Of a DNA stretch of 64,000 nucleotides, positions 34,418 to 46,436 are shown one piece after another. The notes beneath the pieces are model-generated. The model was not told where the DNA came from. It was given only the letters and a program-made list of their open reading frames with translations, and made no database searches. The stretch is taken from positions 222,649-286,648 of the forward strand of contig QAOA01006077.1 of NCBI GenBank assembly GCA_003255065.1, read 5' to 3'. The position numbers and the translations under genes are program-made. This DNA comes from Cercis canadensis (taxonomy: Eukaryota; Streptophyta; Magnoliopsida; Fabales; Fabaceae). Within the stretch, counting starts at the first letter, position 1, and every line of letters begins with the position of its first letter.

Positions 34418-37400
34418 ATGGGTTATAGGAATTTGGAGTTGCATGTGCGATTCTTTATCACAACGATGCTGGTTTTCACTGGGACATTTTGTGTTGGGGA
34501 CACTGACCTGCTTGATGGTATAGTACATTTTTATATTTCGATTTCCATTGCTCTGTTTTGTTCTGTGGGAAGGGTTTTTCCGGCCCCGGGGGAGGAGGGT
34601 GGGGGGGAGCAAAAGAAAGATGCGAAGCTTTTAACCGTTTTATTTATGCTGAGTCTTCAAAAGAAAGAATTTTCAATACTTTAGCCCTGCTTCTTCAAAT
34701 GTGTTGTTTTTTTGGCCATTTTCCTTTTCTTTTGATAAATGGGAAATTATTTTAACTTATTCCTCTTGTAATGTTTTCTGGTCACAGTTGCAGCAATCAA
34801 TAGTTTGTATCTTGCCCTGGGTTCACCACCTCTTCAAGGGTGGAAATCTGTTGGAGGAGATCCTTGTTTGGAACATTGGCAAGGTGTGGATTGTGTCTTC
34901 TCCAACATAACTGCAATGTATATCCGTCCTCCCTCTCTTAAATCATTGTTGGCTATTCTGTTTTTTTTTTTTTTTCGATTGAGTTCGTATTTTAGTATTC
35001 TAAACTTTTGTTGTAAAAGAATATTGTTTTGCTTGTGTTTCCTGAGTTGTTTGGTTGATAGAGCTGAACTTAAACACTTGGGTAAGGCTCAGTTAAATTT
35101 ATATTTGGGTTGACAGACGACTCAGCGGCATGAATTTGGGTGGAGAGCTCGGAAGTAATTTGGATTTCCCGTCCATCATCCAACTGTAAGTATTGTTTTT
35201 TCAAGATACGTGTACAGGTTATTAGCATGTATTCACTGGTTACACATTTATGCATTTCTTCTTTTTCAGAGTCATTGAATTTAGAATGAATTAAGCGGCA
35301 ATTTTGCATTTGCTTCTTTAGTAACTATTGAAATACTAAAAATATGTACATTAGGCTCCTATTTGTCCAAAGTCTCTTCAGTCATATGTTTTGGTTATTT
35401 TGGAATTTGTAGTGCTTGACCAATGGAATTAACAGCTTGGTTTTGGATGGTTCCCAATTCTTGTAACTATGGAGATGGATGTTGAAAATGGATGCATTTG
35501 TTTTGTATGTTTTGTTGTTTTGGTTCCATACTTTTGTAATTATCTGCATCAGAAACCTCGTGAAAATTTCTATTCCACCGTTGGGCAGGGATCTTAGCAA
35601 CAATCACATTGGAGGAATTATTCCTTTGACTCTGCCTCCTACTATCAGGAACTTGTATGTGATCTATATCATCCTGTGTTTGAGTGTAGCCTTTGGTGCC
35701 ATATTCATATTTTCAAGTTTTCTTATATAAGCTTCTGTTTTGTTTCTCCTTTTCTTTTCTGTAGTTCTCTGTCGGGTAATCAATTAATGGGAATTATTCC
35801 AGATTCCCTATCCTCATTAACTCAGTTGTTGGAATTGTAAGTTCTAAAACTTCTCTGCTTTCAGAATGTCTTATTTTTTTAGCTGTTATATTATACCATA
35901 ATTTTTTTCTTCATATTAAATGAGTATTTATTCCCCCTAGGTCATTAAACAATAACCTTCTATCTGGACGAATCCCAGATGTGTTTCAGCAGCTTACTGG
36001 ATTGATTAACATGTAAGAAATTATTTCAATTCACATTGGTATGTTGTCTTTATATGTATTTTGGTATTGATGGAAATCATGTGCTATGCTGAAGGAACCT
36101 ATCTGGTAACAGCTTAAGTGGTCAGCTGCCTCCCTCAATGGGTAGTTTGTCTTCTCTTACCACATTGTGAGTAAAATTTCTTTCAACTGATATAGTATAT
36201 TAGCCTACATGTTTAGTGAGGATATGTTCTTTATTATTAACATAACCATTATTATTATTCTTCAGACACTTGCAGAACAATCAACTGTCTGGGACTCTTA
36301 ATGTTTTACAGGACCTCCCTCTTAAAGATCTGTACGATTCTTATGACCCATATATTACTACATGCTTATAAATTACTATAATTTACATATATTTTTCTAT
36401 CTTTATCCTGTAGCAATGCATAGGAAGTAGTTAGTATATGCTAAGTCACACTATTACTTTCTTATTGTTTAGGGATATAGAGAACAATCTATTCTCTGGA
36501 CCTATTCCTCCAAAATTGCTGAGCATCCCTACTTTCAGGTGAGCCATGATTTGAATTTTCTTTTTCTATTTTTAAGTCAAGTTATTCTCTTTCACATTGA
36601 CAATGTATTTCTTATTGATGACAGTCTATATGTTAGTTTCTGAAGCTAAATTCCGTTTTTTCAAACCTCAATTTAAGTGTGAGCTTTTGACCTTTGATAA
36701 GAAGTCATATGGGAAAAAAATGCCAGTATAATTTCATCCAAGATAAGAAACAGTGATAAAATCTGAAGTTTTAGTATTGCATTTCTGTTTATGGATGTTC
36801 TCAATATATCATTCTTGGCATATTAGTTACTCTTTATGTGGCTTTAGGATAAATGAATGTGTAGCTTTGTTTCCAGTTCTGTTGATCAAGTTAGTTATAG
36901 TAGTATTTTTCTTGCAGAAAAGATGGAAATCCTTTTAATACCACTATTATCACGTTGCCCCCAGCACCATCCCCTTCACCTGTTGCTATGGTTCCATCCC
37001 CGGGAGAAGCACCTTGGAAAACAGCTTATAGTCCCCTTGCCTCGGAAACACCAATGCCTGCAACTTCTCGAAAGTTTTTGAAAGCTAAGAATGTCATTTA
37101 TATTGCTGTTGCAGGGTTTTTAATATTAATTGCATTAGGAGTTTGCCTTTTCATGTGGATGTGCTTTAAGAGAAGGTCAGACAGAAAAAGTGCTAAGAGA
37201 CATGATGTGAGTTTGCATAAACCTAAATGTAGTGAATCTTCTTTTGAATCAACTAATCAAGAGGGGATAGGTAAGTCTGACTCATCTTAGATGAAGCTCT
37301 TTTTCTATAATTTTTTCCTGTTGTAAAATAGCTTCTCAAACTCAGTTTGCAATTCCAAATGAAGCAGTTGGGAAATCTTCACAAGGATATGGAGCAGAAA

Positions 37401-40114
37401 ATAGGAGAACGAATTTGATTCCAAAGGTGCAGGATGAAAAAGAAATACATATGAAAAGAGTATATGTGTCTTCAACTCGCAATAAGGGTCATGAATTGGA
37501 AAACACAGGCCTGGGTTCCAAACTTTCACCACTGCAGCCGCCACCATGTTCACTCCCAGACCTTCCTGGTGAGAAGGTTGTTGTCAACTCAGCTATACAT
37601 ACCGACGTAACTGGAGGACAAGTTACGACAAGTTCCATAAAGGTTTATACTGTTGCATCACTTCAGCAGTATACAAACAGCTTTTCTCAAGAAAGTTATA
37701 TTGGGGAAGGCACGCTTGGCCCTGTTTATAGGGCTGAGCTCCCTGATGGAAAGGTAAATTTTTTCTAGTTTGCTTTATAAAAAAAAGAGATTCTTGTAAT
37801 TTGACGTGTGCTTATATCACTTGTATGTGGCCATACCATTGTCTTCCTTCTCAAACTTGGCTGGGATTCTACTTCAACATATTGTTTGCTTCATACCTGA
37901 TGCTTCATATGCATATGTCTCTAAATTATCTTCTTTATAGCTATTGGCAGTGAGGAAACTGGATCCTAATGCTTCCAAGGGGCAAAATCATGAACAATTT
38001 CTTCAATTAGTGTCTAGCATCTCCAGTATTCAACATGCAAATGTTGTGAAGTTTTTGGGCTACTGTGCTGAGTATGGCCAAAGACTTCTTGTTTACGAAT
38101 ATTGCAGCAATGGGACCCTTCATGATGCGCTGCATGTGGATAATGAACTCCACATTAAACTTTCCTGGAATGCACGCGTTAGGGTGGCACTTGGAGCTGC
38201 AAGAGCTTTAGAGTGAGTTTAGTAGTCTGCTAAAATTTAATATTCTTTTTTCTTTAACTAAAGGAACTTAATATTGGTCAGACAGCAAAGCTTGTCTTGT
38301 TATGGAGGTTTGTTCTTACCAAGGACCATAATTTACACACTTGCAGTTTGTACAGTTGTGCAAGGAGGTCTAGTCATAGGATGTGAGATTGGATCTCCAT
38401 CCATGTAAAGCGGTTTTAAGGCACTTGTGGTTTTCTTGACAATCTTAACTTCAATCAATGTCTTTTTTTTTTTTTTTCATGGATAAGGTATCTGCACGAG
38501 AACTTTCAGCCACCTATTGTGCATCGAAATTTTAGGTCTGCTAATGTTCTCCTGAATGACGAGCTTGAAGCACATGTCTCAGACTGTGGATTAGGTCCTT
38601 TACTATCTTCTGGCTCTGCTGGTCAGGTATCTCATAAGATGGTAGCAGCACTCCTGATTATAGATCTGCACTACAAGGTTGATTTTTCTTATATTTCTGT
38701 TTAACATTGGTGCATCTACCCTCAGGTGTCAGGTCGCCTCCTTGGAGCTCATGGTTATGGTGCTCCAGAATTTGAGTTTGGAAGTTATACACAGCAGAGT
38801 GACGTCTATAGTTTTGGAGTTGTAATGTTAGAACTCCTCACTGGACGAAAATCCTATGACAGGTAAGTTATCGTGTTTATAAATTAGATACTTGTGCGGA
38901 GTGTCTTTTATAGTAGACTGGCTCAACAGAAGTCATCTTGGCTTCTTTGAAATATTGAGTTTGGCTAATGCCATACATGTCACTTTAGGTCACGGCCTCG
39001 TGCGGAGCAATTTCTTGTCAGATGGGCAGTTCCTCAACTCCATGACATTGATGCATTGTCAAAAATGGTTGACCCCTCCTTAAATGGAGCCTATCCAATG
39101 AAATCCTTATCACGTTTTGCTGATACTATTTCTTCTTGTGTAGAGGTAATTTTCTGCCTTACCAGCAGACAAAAAAAGGAAAAGGCAATATCCCTTTCTA
39201 GGAAAAGTGATTTGGGGGTTGTATGTCGTCTCATGGTTTATTGCACAAATATAATCTTTAAGGTCTCCAAATCCTTTTTTGTAAGCTTGAAGGAAAAACA
39301 AAATCTAGCAAAAAGACCACTCTTCACTGCACATTGGCATACAGAATATATAAAAGCTAGTTGAGTCCCTGTTTAATAAAGCATGTGCATACAAGCTTCT
39401 TTGTCATGGGTAAATACATGTTTAAAATCAAAATCTTATATCATCTATAGACTTATTAGTATATGCCAACTGTAACATGAAGTCTCACTAATAATCTTTA
39501 GTGTGTATTTGGATAGAGAAGCACTTTGCTTATTAAGTACTTTTTTTAAGAGAAGCTGAAGCTGTTTTGTGTTTAGATGTAACAGTTAAGAAGCACTTTT
39601 TATGATTTTGACCGGTCAATGGGCAGGGCTTCTACAAAACCTCTATTTATGAGCTTCTCCAAAAGCCCCAATTTCTGCTTTTTTAATTGCTTTAAAAGTT
39701 TTAAAAGTTTTGAGAAGTTCCAAACATGAAAATTTTCATTTAAAAGCGCTTTTCTTAGGAAATCTTCTCTACCCAAACACACTCTTAATGAAGTTGTCCA
39801 GAACTAGAACTGTTTCCCAAGATTATTATTGCTGCATTATATTGATAGATAAGACTAGTTGCTGCAGTTCCAGTTCCTGACAATCTGTTTCTAGGACCAG
39901 AAATGATCTGCTGTGGTTTCATATTACAAACCAAAACATATAATATGGTCTTGCTGTTTATTTTAGCTATAAGGTGACAATTTTTTGTTGTCATCCTTTG
40001 TTTTTCTCTACTAGATTACTATCTAAATCTTTCTAATCATTTTTCTTGCAGCGGGAACCAGAATTTCGGCCGGCAATGTCTGAAATTGTTCAAAATCTTT
40101 TACGAATGATATAG
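34418..40114 (+). CDS. STRUBBELIG-family leucine-rich-repeat receptor kinase, atypical kinase (16 exons, 751 aa)
   Basis: Exons: 34418..34517, 34788..34917, 35117..35185, 35589..35654, 35765..35836, 35941..36012, 36095..36166, 36266..36331, 36473..36538, 36918..37270, 37332..37753, 37941..38212, 38488..38626, 38726..38862, 38989..39145, 40052..40114. All junctions are GT-AG and phases agree. The chain has a signal peptide (about 1-26), an SRF N-terminal domain ([19 protein letters not shown]), six or so leucine-rich repeats on repeat-sized exons of 66-72 bases (about 77-237), a Pro-rich linker, one membrane helix (about 297-319), a juxtamembrane region and a kinase domain ending [16 protein letters not shown]. 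The ATP-loop is GEGTLGPVY. The usual Lys is Arg501 (AVRK), HRD is HRN (599-601) and DFG is DCG (619-621). The closest relatives appear to be STRUBBELIG and its sisters, surface receptors in tissue morphogenesis whose kinase activity is not needed. Confidence 0.93.
39501..39784. mobile_element. Tourist-like MITE in receptor-kinase intron 15 (284 bp)
   Basis: The left end GTGTGTATTTGGATAGAGAAG pairs with the right end, whose complement reads GAGTGTGTTTGGGTAGAGAAG. TTA flanks both sides (39498-39500 and 39785-39787), as expected for PIF/Harbinger elements. The interior is partly palindromic (gaagcactttt against aaaagcgcttttc). No coding capacity. It lies in the 906-base last intron of the receptor-kinase gene. 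Confidence 0.75.
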
Positions 40115-40469
40115 AGGAACATGTAGCTATCGATGAATGAACCCCCTTTAGCCAGGAAATGAGTAGTAGACTGACTTGGGTTCCCAAATTTTCTGGACCT
40201 TAACTATCCATTCTTTCTATTGTTTTGATTATGAGATCTTAGTTTATTTTGTTGTGTATTGCAAATTCTGCTTGTTATTGTAAATTATGTATTGGTATGA
40301 ATGTTATGGCAACTGTAGTGTCCAATTATAATTGTAATTTTGTTTTCCATATTATCCTTTTAAGTGTTTAACAATTAATGTATTGAGCTTCTCTTTGGTG
40401 GTTATATGATAATTACATTTCAATTAACTGTAAACGTAAATCTGTAATATTTTAAACAATTTATTTAAT

Positions 40470-40640
40470 GAGAATTTTATGATACTACATGAGTATATCA
40501 TATTACATTGACATGACAAATATATATAATTTTTATATTTTATTAGATATAAATATAATTTATTTTATTTTCTCAAATAAAATTAAAAACAGATGATTTA
40601 TACACATATTATTTATACATTGATTATTTTTATGTGTTAT
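40470..40640. repeat. Dispersed AT-rich repeat, copy 2
   Basis: It corresponds to 12839-13006 (see that entry), beginning gagaattttatgatactaca and ending gattatttttatgtg. It lies 360 bases after the receptor-kinase stop codon. Confidence 0.5.
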
Positions 40641-40878
40641 TTTTTTATTTAAGTAATAAATTGTGAGCTCAAAAGAAAAAGTTTAATAAATTATTTGTGT
40701 AAATTCAATAAAATAAAATAAAATAAAAAACAAAACCATAAAAATAGGCCCATACTGTTCTAATCATCAATGCCTAAGTTTAACCTTACATAGCCAATCT
40801 GCAAGTAAGCCCTGATTTTTTAAGCCAGACCCATCTCCATCTGTGTAGCTGATTCACTTCCAAGTTCTAACACTTGTT

Positions 40879-41704
40879 GGAGTGATTCTTGTGAATATTG
40901 TATATCTACAAACTAATTATACATATAAGGCACATTTCAAACTATTTCCACAACTACGGTAGTTTTTCTTTTTACTTTTTCTCTTCAGTGTCGCATTTTG
41001 AGCCGTAAGGGAGAGCCAAATTTTGGTTTGAGGCTCCTTTAAAGAGCTGAATTTTGGCATGAATTTTTTTTTTAAAAAATTTTCAAGGAGGGAGTCGAAT
41101 TATGGTGATAGGAGGGAGCCGAATTTTGGCTCCCTCCTCCTTTAAGGAGCCGAATTTTGGCATAAAGAATTTTTATTTATTTATTTTAATTTTCAAGAGG
41201 GAGTCGAATGTTGGCATCTCTGGTTATTGGGCATTTGGCAACCACACCAAGGAAATCATTATTGGTAACTTCACGGTGTAAACAAGCCTTTGCTTCCCAC
41301 TTGGTTTCTTGTGATGACTAATTTAAAAAGAAAAAAATTTTGGCATGCCAAAATTCGGCACCTTAAAGGAGTGGGAGCCAAAATTCGGCTCCCTCCTATC
41401 CCCATAATTTGACTCCCTCTTGAAAATTAAAAAAAAATAAAATTCTTTATGCCAAAATTCGGCTCCTTAAAGGAGGAGGGAGCCAAAATTTGGCTTCCTC
41501 CTATCACCATAATTCGACTCCCTCCTTGAAAATTAAAAAAAAAAAAAAAAATCATGCCAAAATTCGGCTCTCCATTACGGTTCAAAATGCGACACTGAAG
41601 AGAAAAAGTAAAAAAAAAAACTACCGTAATTATGGAAATAGTTTGAAATGTGCCTTGAAAGTGTAATTAATTTGCAGATATACAATATTCACAAGAATCA
41701 CTCC
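40879..41704. mobile_element. Large foldback element, 826 bp, arms of about 330 bp
   Basis: The left end GGAGTGATTCTTGTGAATAT and the right end (complement) are identical over more than 25 bases, and the arms stay complementary through ggcacatttcaaactatttcc, tttctcttcagtgtcgcatt and a set of ggctccctcctcctttaagg units, to a spacer of about 120 bases near 41215-41337. A direct repeat ACTTGTT flanks it (40872-40878 and 41705-41711), 7 or 8 bases depending on how one C is assigned. No coding capacity. Arms are similar enough to form a stable long hairpin if transcribed. The superfamily is unclear (hAT would fit 8 bases). Confidence 0.85.
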
Positions 41705-41711
41705 ACTTGTT

Positions 41712-42345
41712 GTTTGAATTTTTGATTTCTTGTAAATTATTTAACTTTCTTATCATTAAACAGTATTTAGTGAGTTTTATGGCTTATGAACACTCTTAAA
41801 TAATGTGCAAGAAAAGAAGTATAACTGAAAAAAGACAAGGAAGAGAGAGAGAGAAAGAAAGAGACTTGTGAGCTAATGTACCAGTGAAATGAATCTTCAG
41901 CACCAACCATTATTCTTACTTTGCTTTTCCTTGGGGCCCTTTTGTCTTCTCTAGCTTAGTTTAGTGATCTCCCTGTTTGCACTTTGAATCAACATATTGC
42001 TAAATTACCGGTCTTGCGTCTCCAACTGCACATGCTCATGTCGTTTACCACTATTCTTCTTTTTACGACTCCCCTCTCAATGCCATAATTTTCTTTGTCA
42101 TAACATGTTAAAGTCTTTTTGTAAAAAAATAAGATATTTATATTATATGTATATATTATTTTTTATTTTTAAGATACTCTCTTATGAGAAAAATTAGATA
42201 TTTAAGTCGTTAATAATATTAAAATTATTATAAAGCAATTACACTAAAATTTAATCCTTAAATTTTGCTAACCTCCTAAATCTTAAAAGACTATGTACTT
42301 AATGATTTGAATTATTACTTGGGGTCCTAACATGTTAAAGTTTAG
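41712..42345. other. Intergenic DNA, no supported gene
   Basis: This stretch has a GA-rich run near 41840-41870 and otherwise nothing I can assign. The open frame at 41997-42197 has no recognisable content. Confidence 0.45.
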
Positions 42346-42358
42346 AATAATACTTGTT

Positions 42359-42455
42359 ACCAAGTTACTTGTAATTGAGCGGCACTAAGGTTGTCCTTAA
42401 GACTTGTTAGTTATGTGTTTAAATCTAAAATCATTGTCAAAAGTGCAATAATAAT
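42359..42455 (+). mobile_element. Short SINE-like insertion with (AAT)n tail
   Basis: About 97 bases lie between two copies of aataatacttgtt (42346-42358 and 42456-42468). The 5' part has ttgagcggcactaagg, the middle has tgtgtttaaatc (degenerate box B) and the 3' end is an AAT repeat. The structure (perfect 13-base duplication, simple-sequence tail, tRNA-like boxes) fits a short SINE of another family than the A-tailed ones. The AAT tail makes the right duplication boundary slightly uncertain. Confidence 0.6.
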
Positions 42456-42506
42456 AATAATACTTGTTCCACACTAGTATTAGTATAAGTGATGAATCAC
42501 ATAAAT

Positions 42507-42931
42507 GATGTTTGCTAAGCTACACCCCCTCTAAGAGGGAGTAGGGTGTAGTGCTATCATCTCCTTTATTGGAGTTTTTAGTGAGACCCACTTAGTAATT
42601 TTGGTGTCGTTGCAAAGATCTCGAAAAATTCAATCATCCAGTATGTAACAAAACATAATTTCTTATAAAATATAAAAATAACATAATATAGGAAAACATG
42701 TCAGATTCTATTTTTTGGCCAAAGTTAAATTTTTTGTTAGACACGTCTTCCTATATTGTGTAATTCTTATATTTTATAAAAAATTATATATTCTAACACA
42801 TATTGAATGACTTAATTTTTTGAAATCTTCATAATAACATCACCAAATTTAGCCTTTAGGTCCTATTAAAAACCCTTCAATCAAGAGATGGATAGAGCTA
42901 TACGCTTAAGAGAAGATATAGCTTGACAATC
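42507..42931. mobile_element. Hairpin MITE family, copy C
   Basis: The left end (gctaagctacaccccctctaa) and right end (cttaagagaagatatagctt) match the termini of copies at 14889-15293 and 17272-17671 after alignment. The inner arms (cttataaaatataaaaataa against cttatattttataa) are also shared. No target duplication remains, so the ends are approximate within about 5 bases. Confidence 0.65.
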
Positions 42932-42939
42932 TCCTAAAC

Positions 42940-44007
42940 CTAAATAACATTATTCAAAATTTAATTTACCGTTTAAATTGGAGGACAACAGAGATTGAAG
43001 GCTTGAAAACAGGAGAAAAATTAAAAAAGAGCAAAGGACAAATGCTGTCTTGCTGTGGCGGTGTCACGGGATGTACCATGACTTCGTATCAGTCAAATGT
43101 TCTATTAATATTCAACTAAAAATAAATATTCAGTGAGATTTCTCTGGCTGTGCTCCAAAGAATTGGTGCTTTCCTGTCTGCCTCTTAAGTGGTCAGATTT
43201 GACAGCCTTTTTGTACACTTTTTTTCTTTAATTACATATTTAGAAGAAAAACAATGTTAATCAATTGCAAGATATCGTTCTTTTAAGATATTTAATTGTG
43301 TTGAAGACAAAGTACATGGTGGGCTACACATGAGAATCATAGATAAAGAATAGAGACAGTGGCCTAACATGATTTCTTAAACATAATAACAATATGAATA
43401 ATACATCTCCTATTGATCCATGAATGTGTGTTGCACTCATTAGTAAAATTTGTATTTTATTTTTTTATTCATTATCATTATTTTACATTATTCTAGCCAA
43501 AAATCTATAATATTTTTAGATATTCTTAGAGGTATTTATTTTCTATATATATGAAGTCTTGCAATTTTTTCTTGTACTCCAGATAATAGACAGACATGTG
43601 CTTGTACATTGTCATTGATTTCATGGCTTTCAGCTATTACTTATTAGCCTCATGATGCAGGGGACATACATGTTTTATGTTTGAGTCAATTTGGTATATG
43701 CCAAAACATTCTATTTGCCCACTAAAACATTACCAATTTGAACCCCACCATTAGAGGAATCAGTATATAACTTGTTTTTTTTATCACTTCACATTTTGAA
43801 TGTTTTACCACTCTTGGGCTAAATAGGTTTGTCTAAATGTTTTAATATATGGCCTTTTTTGGGGTGTCGTGATTTTAATTTGTAAAATGATTCTAAAACT
43901 TTAAATAATATATAGTGGTGCAATCCATAAATTGCCTTCAAATTTTGTGAACTTTATGTTGGAGCATAAGCAATTCTAGAGCTTTTGCTACTCCAGCATA
44001 GTTTTCC
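42940..44007. other. Intergenic DNA, no supported gene
   Basis: I see ordinary AT-rich sequence with no supported gene, RNA or element. Confidence 0.45.
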
Positions 44008-44019
44008 AACTAGATTTTG

Positions 44020-44151
44020 AGTTTTTTTTAGTTAATGCCACGAGTATCTTAACTTTATTCAATTGGATGTGAGACTAATTTTATTCGAGAGTTAGAGCAA
44101 TTATGGTTTCTTTTTTTTTCAACAATGCTCTTATTAGACATCGACATCTTA
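44020..44151 (-). mobile_element. 5'-truncated SINE, minus strand
   Basis: A perfect 12-base direct repeat, aactagattttg, flanks the unit (44008-44019 and 44152-44163). Read on the minus strand, the element contains gaaaccataattgctc, gtctcacatccaattgaat, aagttaagatact and a 3' end ggcattaactaaaaaaa, closely matching the 3' half of the SINE at 31731-31914. At 132 bases it lacks the tRNA-like head seen in the longer copies. Confidence 0.75.
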
Positions 44152-44163
44152 AACTAGATTTTG

Positions 44164-46030
44164 GATTTGTCATTGCTGACCCAAACATCTTGCACTCATA
44201 GACATAATCAACAAGTAGGTTTTTGGTACAAACCTATTAGATATAAAATCATTCATGAGTTTTCACTTAATAACTTAAGTTTTTAAGTTAAATTGATTTT
44301 TGACATGGTATCAGAGCTTAAGCTTTTAGGTTGAATTAGTTCTTGACAAAACCAAAAAGTAGGTAAGAATACATTTTCTGATAAGGAGGAAAAAATACAA
44401 CCAAACACCAATAAATTAAGACCTTTTTTTTAATTATAAATATATCATTTGTGTGGTACATGACATTACAAAAAATAAAATTTAAAATCTCTTTTAAATT
44501 ACTCAAGTTATTTATTATTAGATCTCACTTGATGATATTTAATTCTTAATTTTAAAGTCTAATTATATGTATGTAGTGTATTCCATTTAATTTCACTTTC
44601 AACTTTTATTAATGATTTCAACTTTGAGTAATCAAGTAATAAAGTAATAAAGTTAGAGAAATATTTCTACTTTTCTAGAACTACTATAGTACTGAAAAAT
44701 TTGATAACACATTTATAAAATGATTCAATAAGAAATAAAAAAAACTTAAATTTTAGCTTCCAACTCAGTTATGATTATTTAAAAACAAAAAGAGTTAAAC
44801 CCAAAAAAAAAAAAAATCTAAATCACAAAATTTAAATGGAAGTAATCCGACACTAAGGAGCATTTACATTGTTCCCAAAAAATAGTCATGTACGATAAAT
44901 TTAGGGAGCTGTTATTTTTACACTCGATTTTATTAATGATACACTTTATTTAATGTTTAAATATAATATAGATTAATTTACCTTCATTTAAAATAATTTT
45001 TTTTAGTCAATTGTAAAAAGCTCCATTTAACATAAAAAAATTTATAGTCAAAGTTAAAAACTTTCTATATTAATTAAGAATAATTTAATTTATATCATAT
45101 TTAGACATTAAATAAAGTATGACATTAACAAAATATGATGTGAAAATAATTGCTCTCTAAATTTATAGATGGATCTAATATAAATGTTTGAAAAAGAAGT
45201 TGATGGGCATCATAAATGCATAAGATATCAAATTTATTCCTTCTTTTTTCATTAGAATACCACATCTTTGTCACTTGAAAAAGGAACAAAGAAGAAAAAG
45301 TGCTATAATTGGAAATTAATAAATTTTATGGTCCTCCTTCAACCTAATTTTGGTGATAATAGTAAAGTGCACCTACCATTAAATAACTTTGGTTCTATCA
45401 TGCACACTATAAAGGAATTAAAGTTTGAAATTTTTTTAAACTTTATTCAAAACTGCTTAGAGCGTAAATAAATAGCTAATTATATTTGAGTTTTCTTTTC
45501 CTTAATAACTAGCTTTTTCTTGCAGTTGTTATATGGCTATCCATGGTATTAAATAAGCATTAATTAATTGATTAAAATATAATTGTCTCTTTCTAAGTCA
45601 CCCCAAAATAATGAAAAATTAAGGATGAAGAAAGCAAGATTATATTATAAGGAATCTCACGTAGTTTGATAAAAGTCATTCTCTTACCTTATATTCCCAA
45701 TGGTTAGTTAAATTACTCATTTGCAAGGTAGGTACAAAAAATTGACCTCCACATAATAATTTTCCTTTTTCCTTATTCTAATGTTTTAATAATTAATTTA
45801 TTATTTATTTACACCACCAACTTGGCTAGGCAGGGATAAAACAATCCAAAATTAATCTTTGCCGTACACCAAATAATAGAATAATAATAAACCATACGCA
45901 AACAAGAAATTAAAAAAAACATTTATGCCACTAGAGTTGACACGTCATCTGGACTTTTAAGTAATTCTAAATTTGTAACCGAAGCATGTCAAGGGCATTT
46001 TGGTCAAATTGGGAAACAGCAGAGAACAGG
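44164..46030. other. Intergenic DNA upstream of the katanin gene
   Basis: No gene is supported. At 44306-44317 TGGTATCAGAGC follows the bases ACA, resembling the junction of an LTR and a Met-tRNA primer site, but no flanking LTR could be traced. The rest is AT-rich with A and T runs. Confidence 0.4.
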
Positions 46031-46436
46031 CTCAATCATGGTCTGAAATCTGAAACAAGTGCTGCTTTTTGCAACGCGTCGCCCACAAAAAAAAAAAGGA
46101 GTTAAAAAAAAAAAAAAGTCATAATTGAATAAAACGGATATCCTTCGTCTTCTGCTTTTGATTTCCTCGAAAAGAGAATTACTTCCTTAGTGCTGAATCT
46201 GATTTCTTCAGACCAATAGAGGAAAATCAAATCCAATTCCTTTAATCAGATTCGGATTTCCATTTTCTACTCAGAAAAGAAACAGCAGCTTTGCTTTTTT
46301 GTTGTCCTGAATTTTGCTTGTGGAGCAGCAGAGCAGCAGCTATTCTTGAAGTAAACCCAAGTCTTAATTGCTTCTTCGTCGGAAAAGGAATTTCATTTAA
46401 GCTGCGGCAGCTGGATTCTCAAGTCTCGGAGCACAA

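Noticed and set aside
35070-35603. Minus-strand frames across receptor-kinase introns
   Set aside because: They are antisense of introns and leucine-rich-repeat exons; no independent support.
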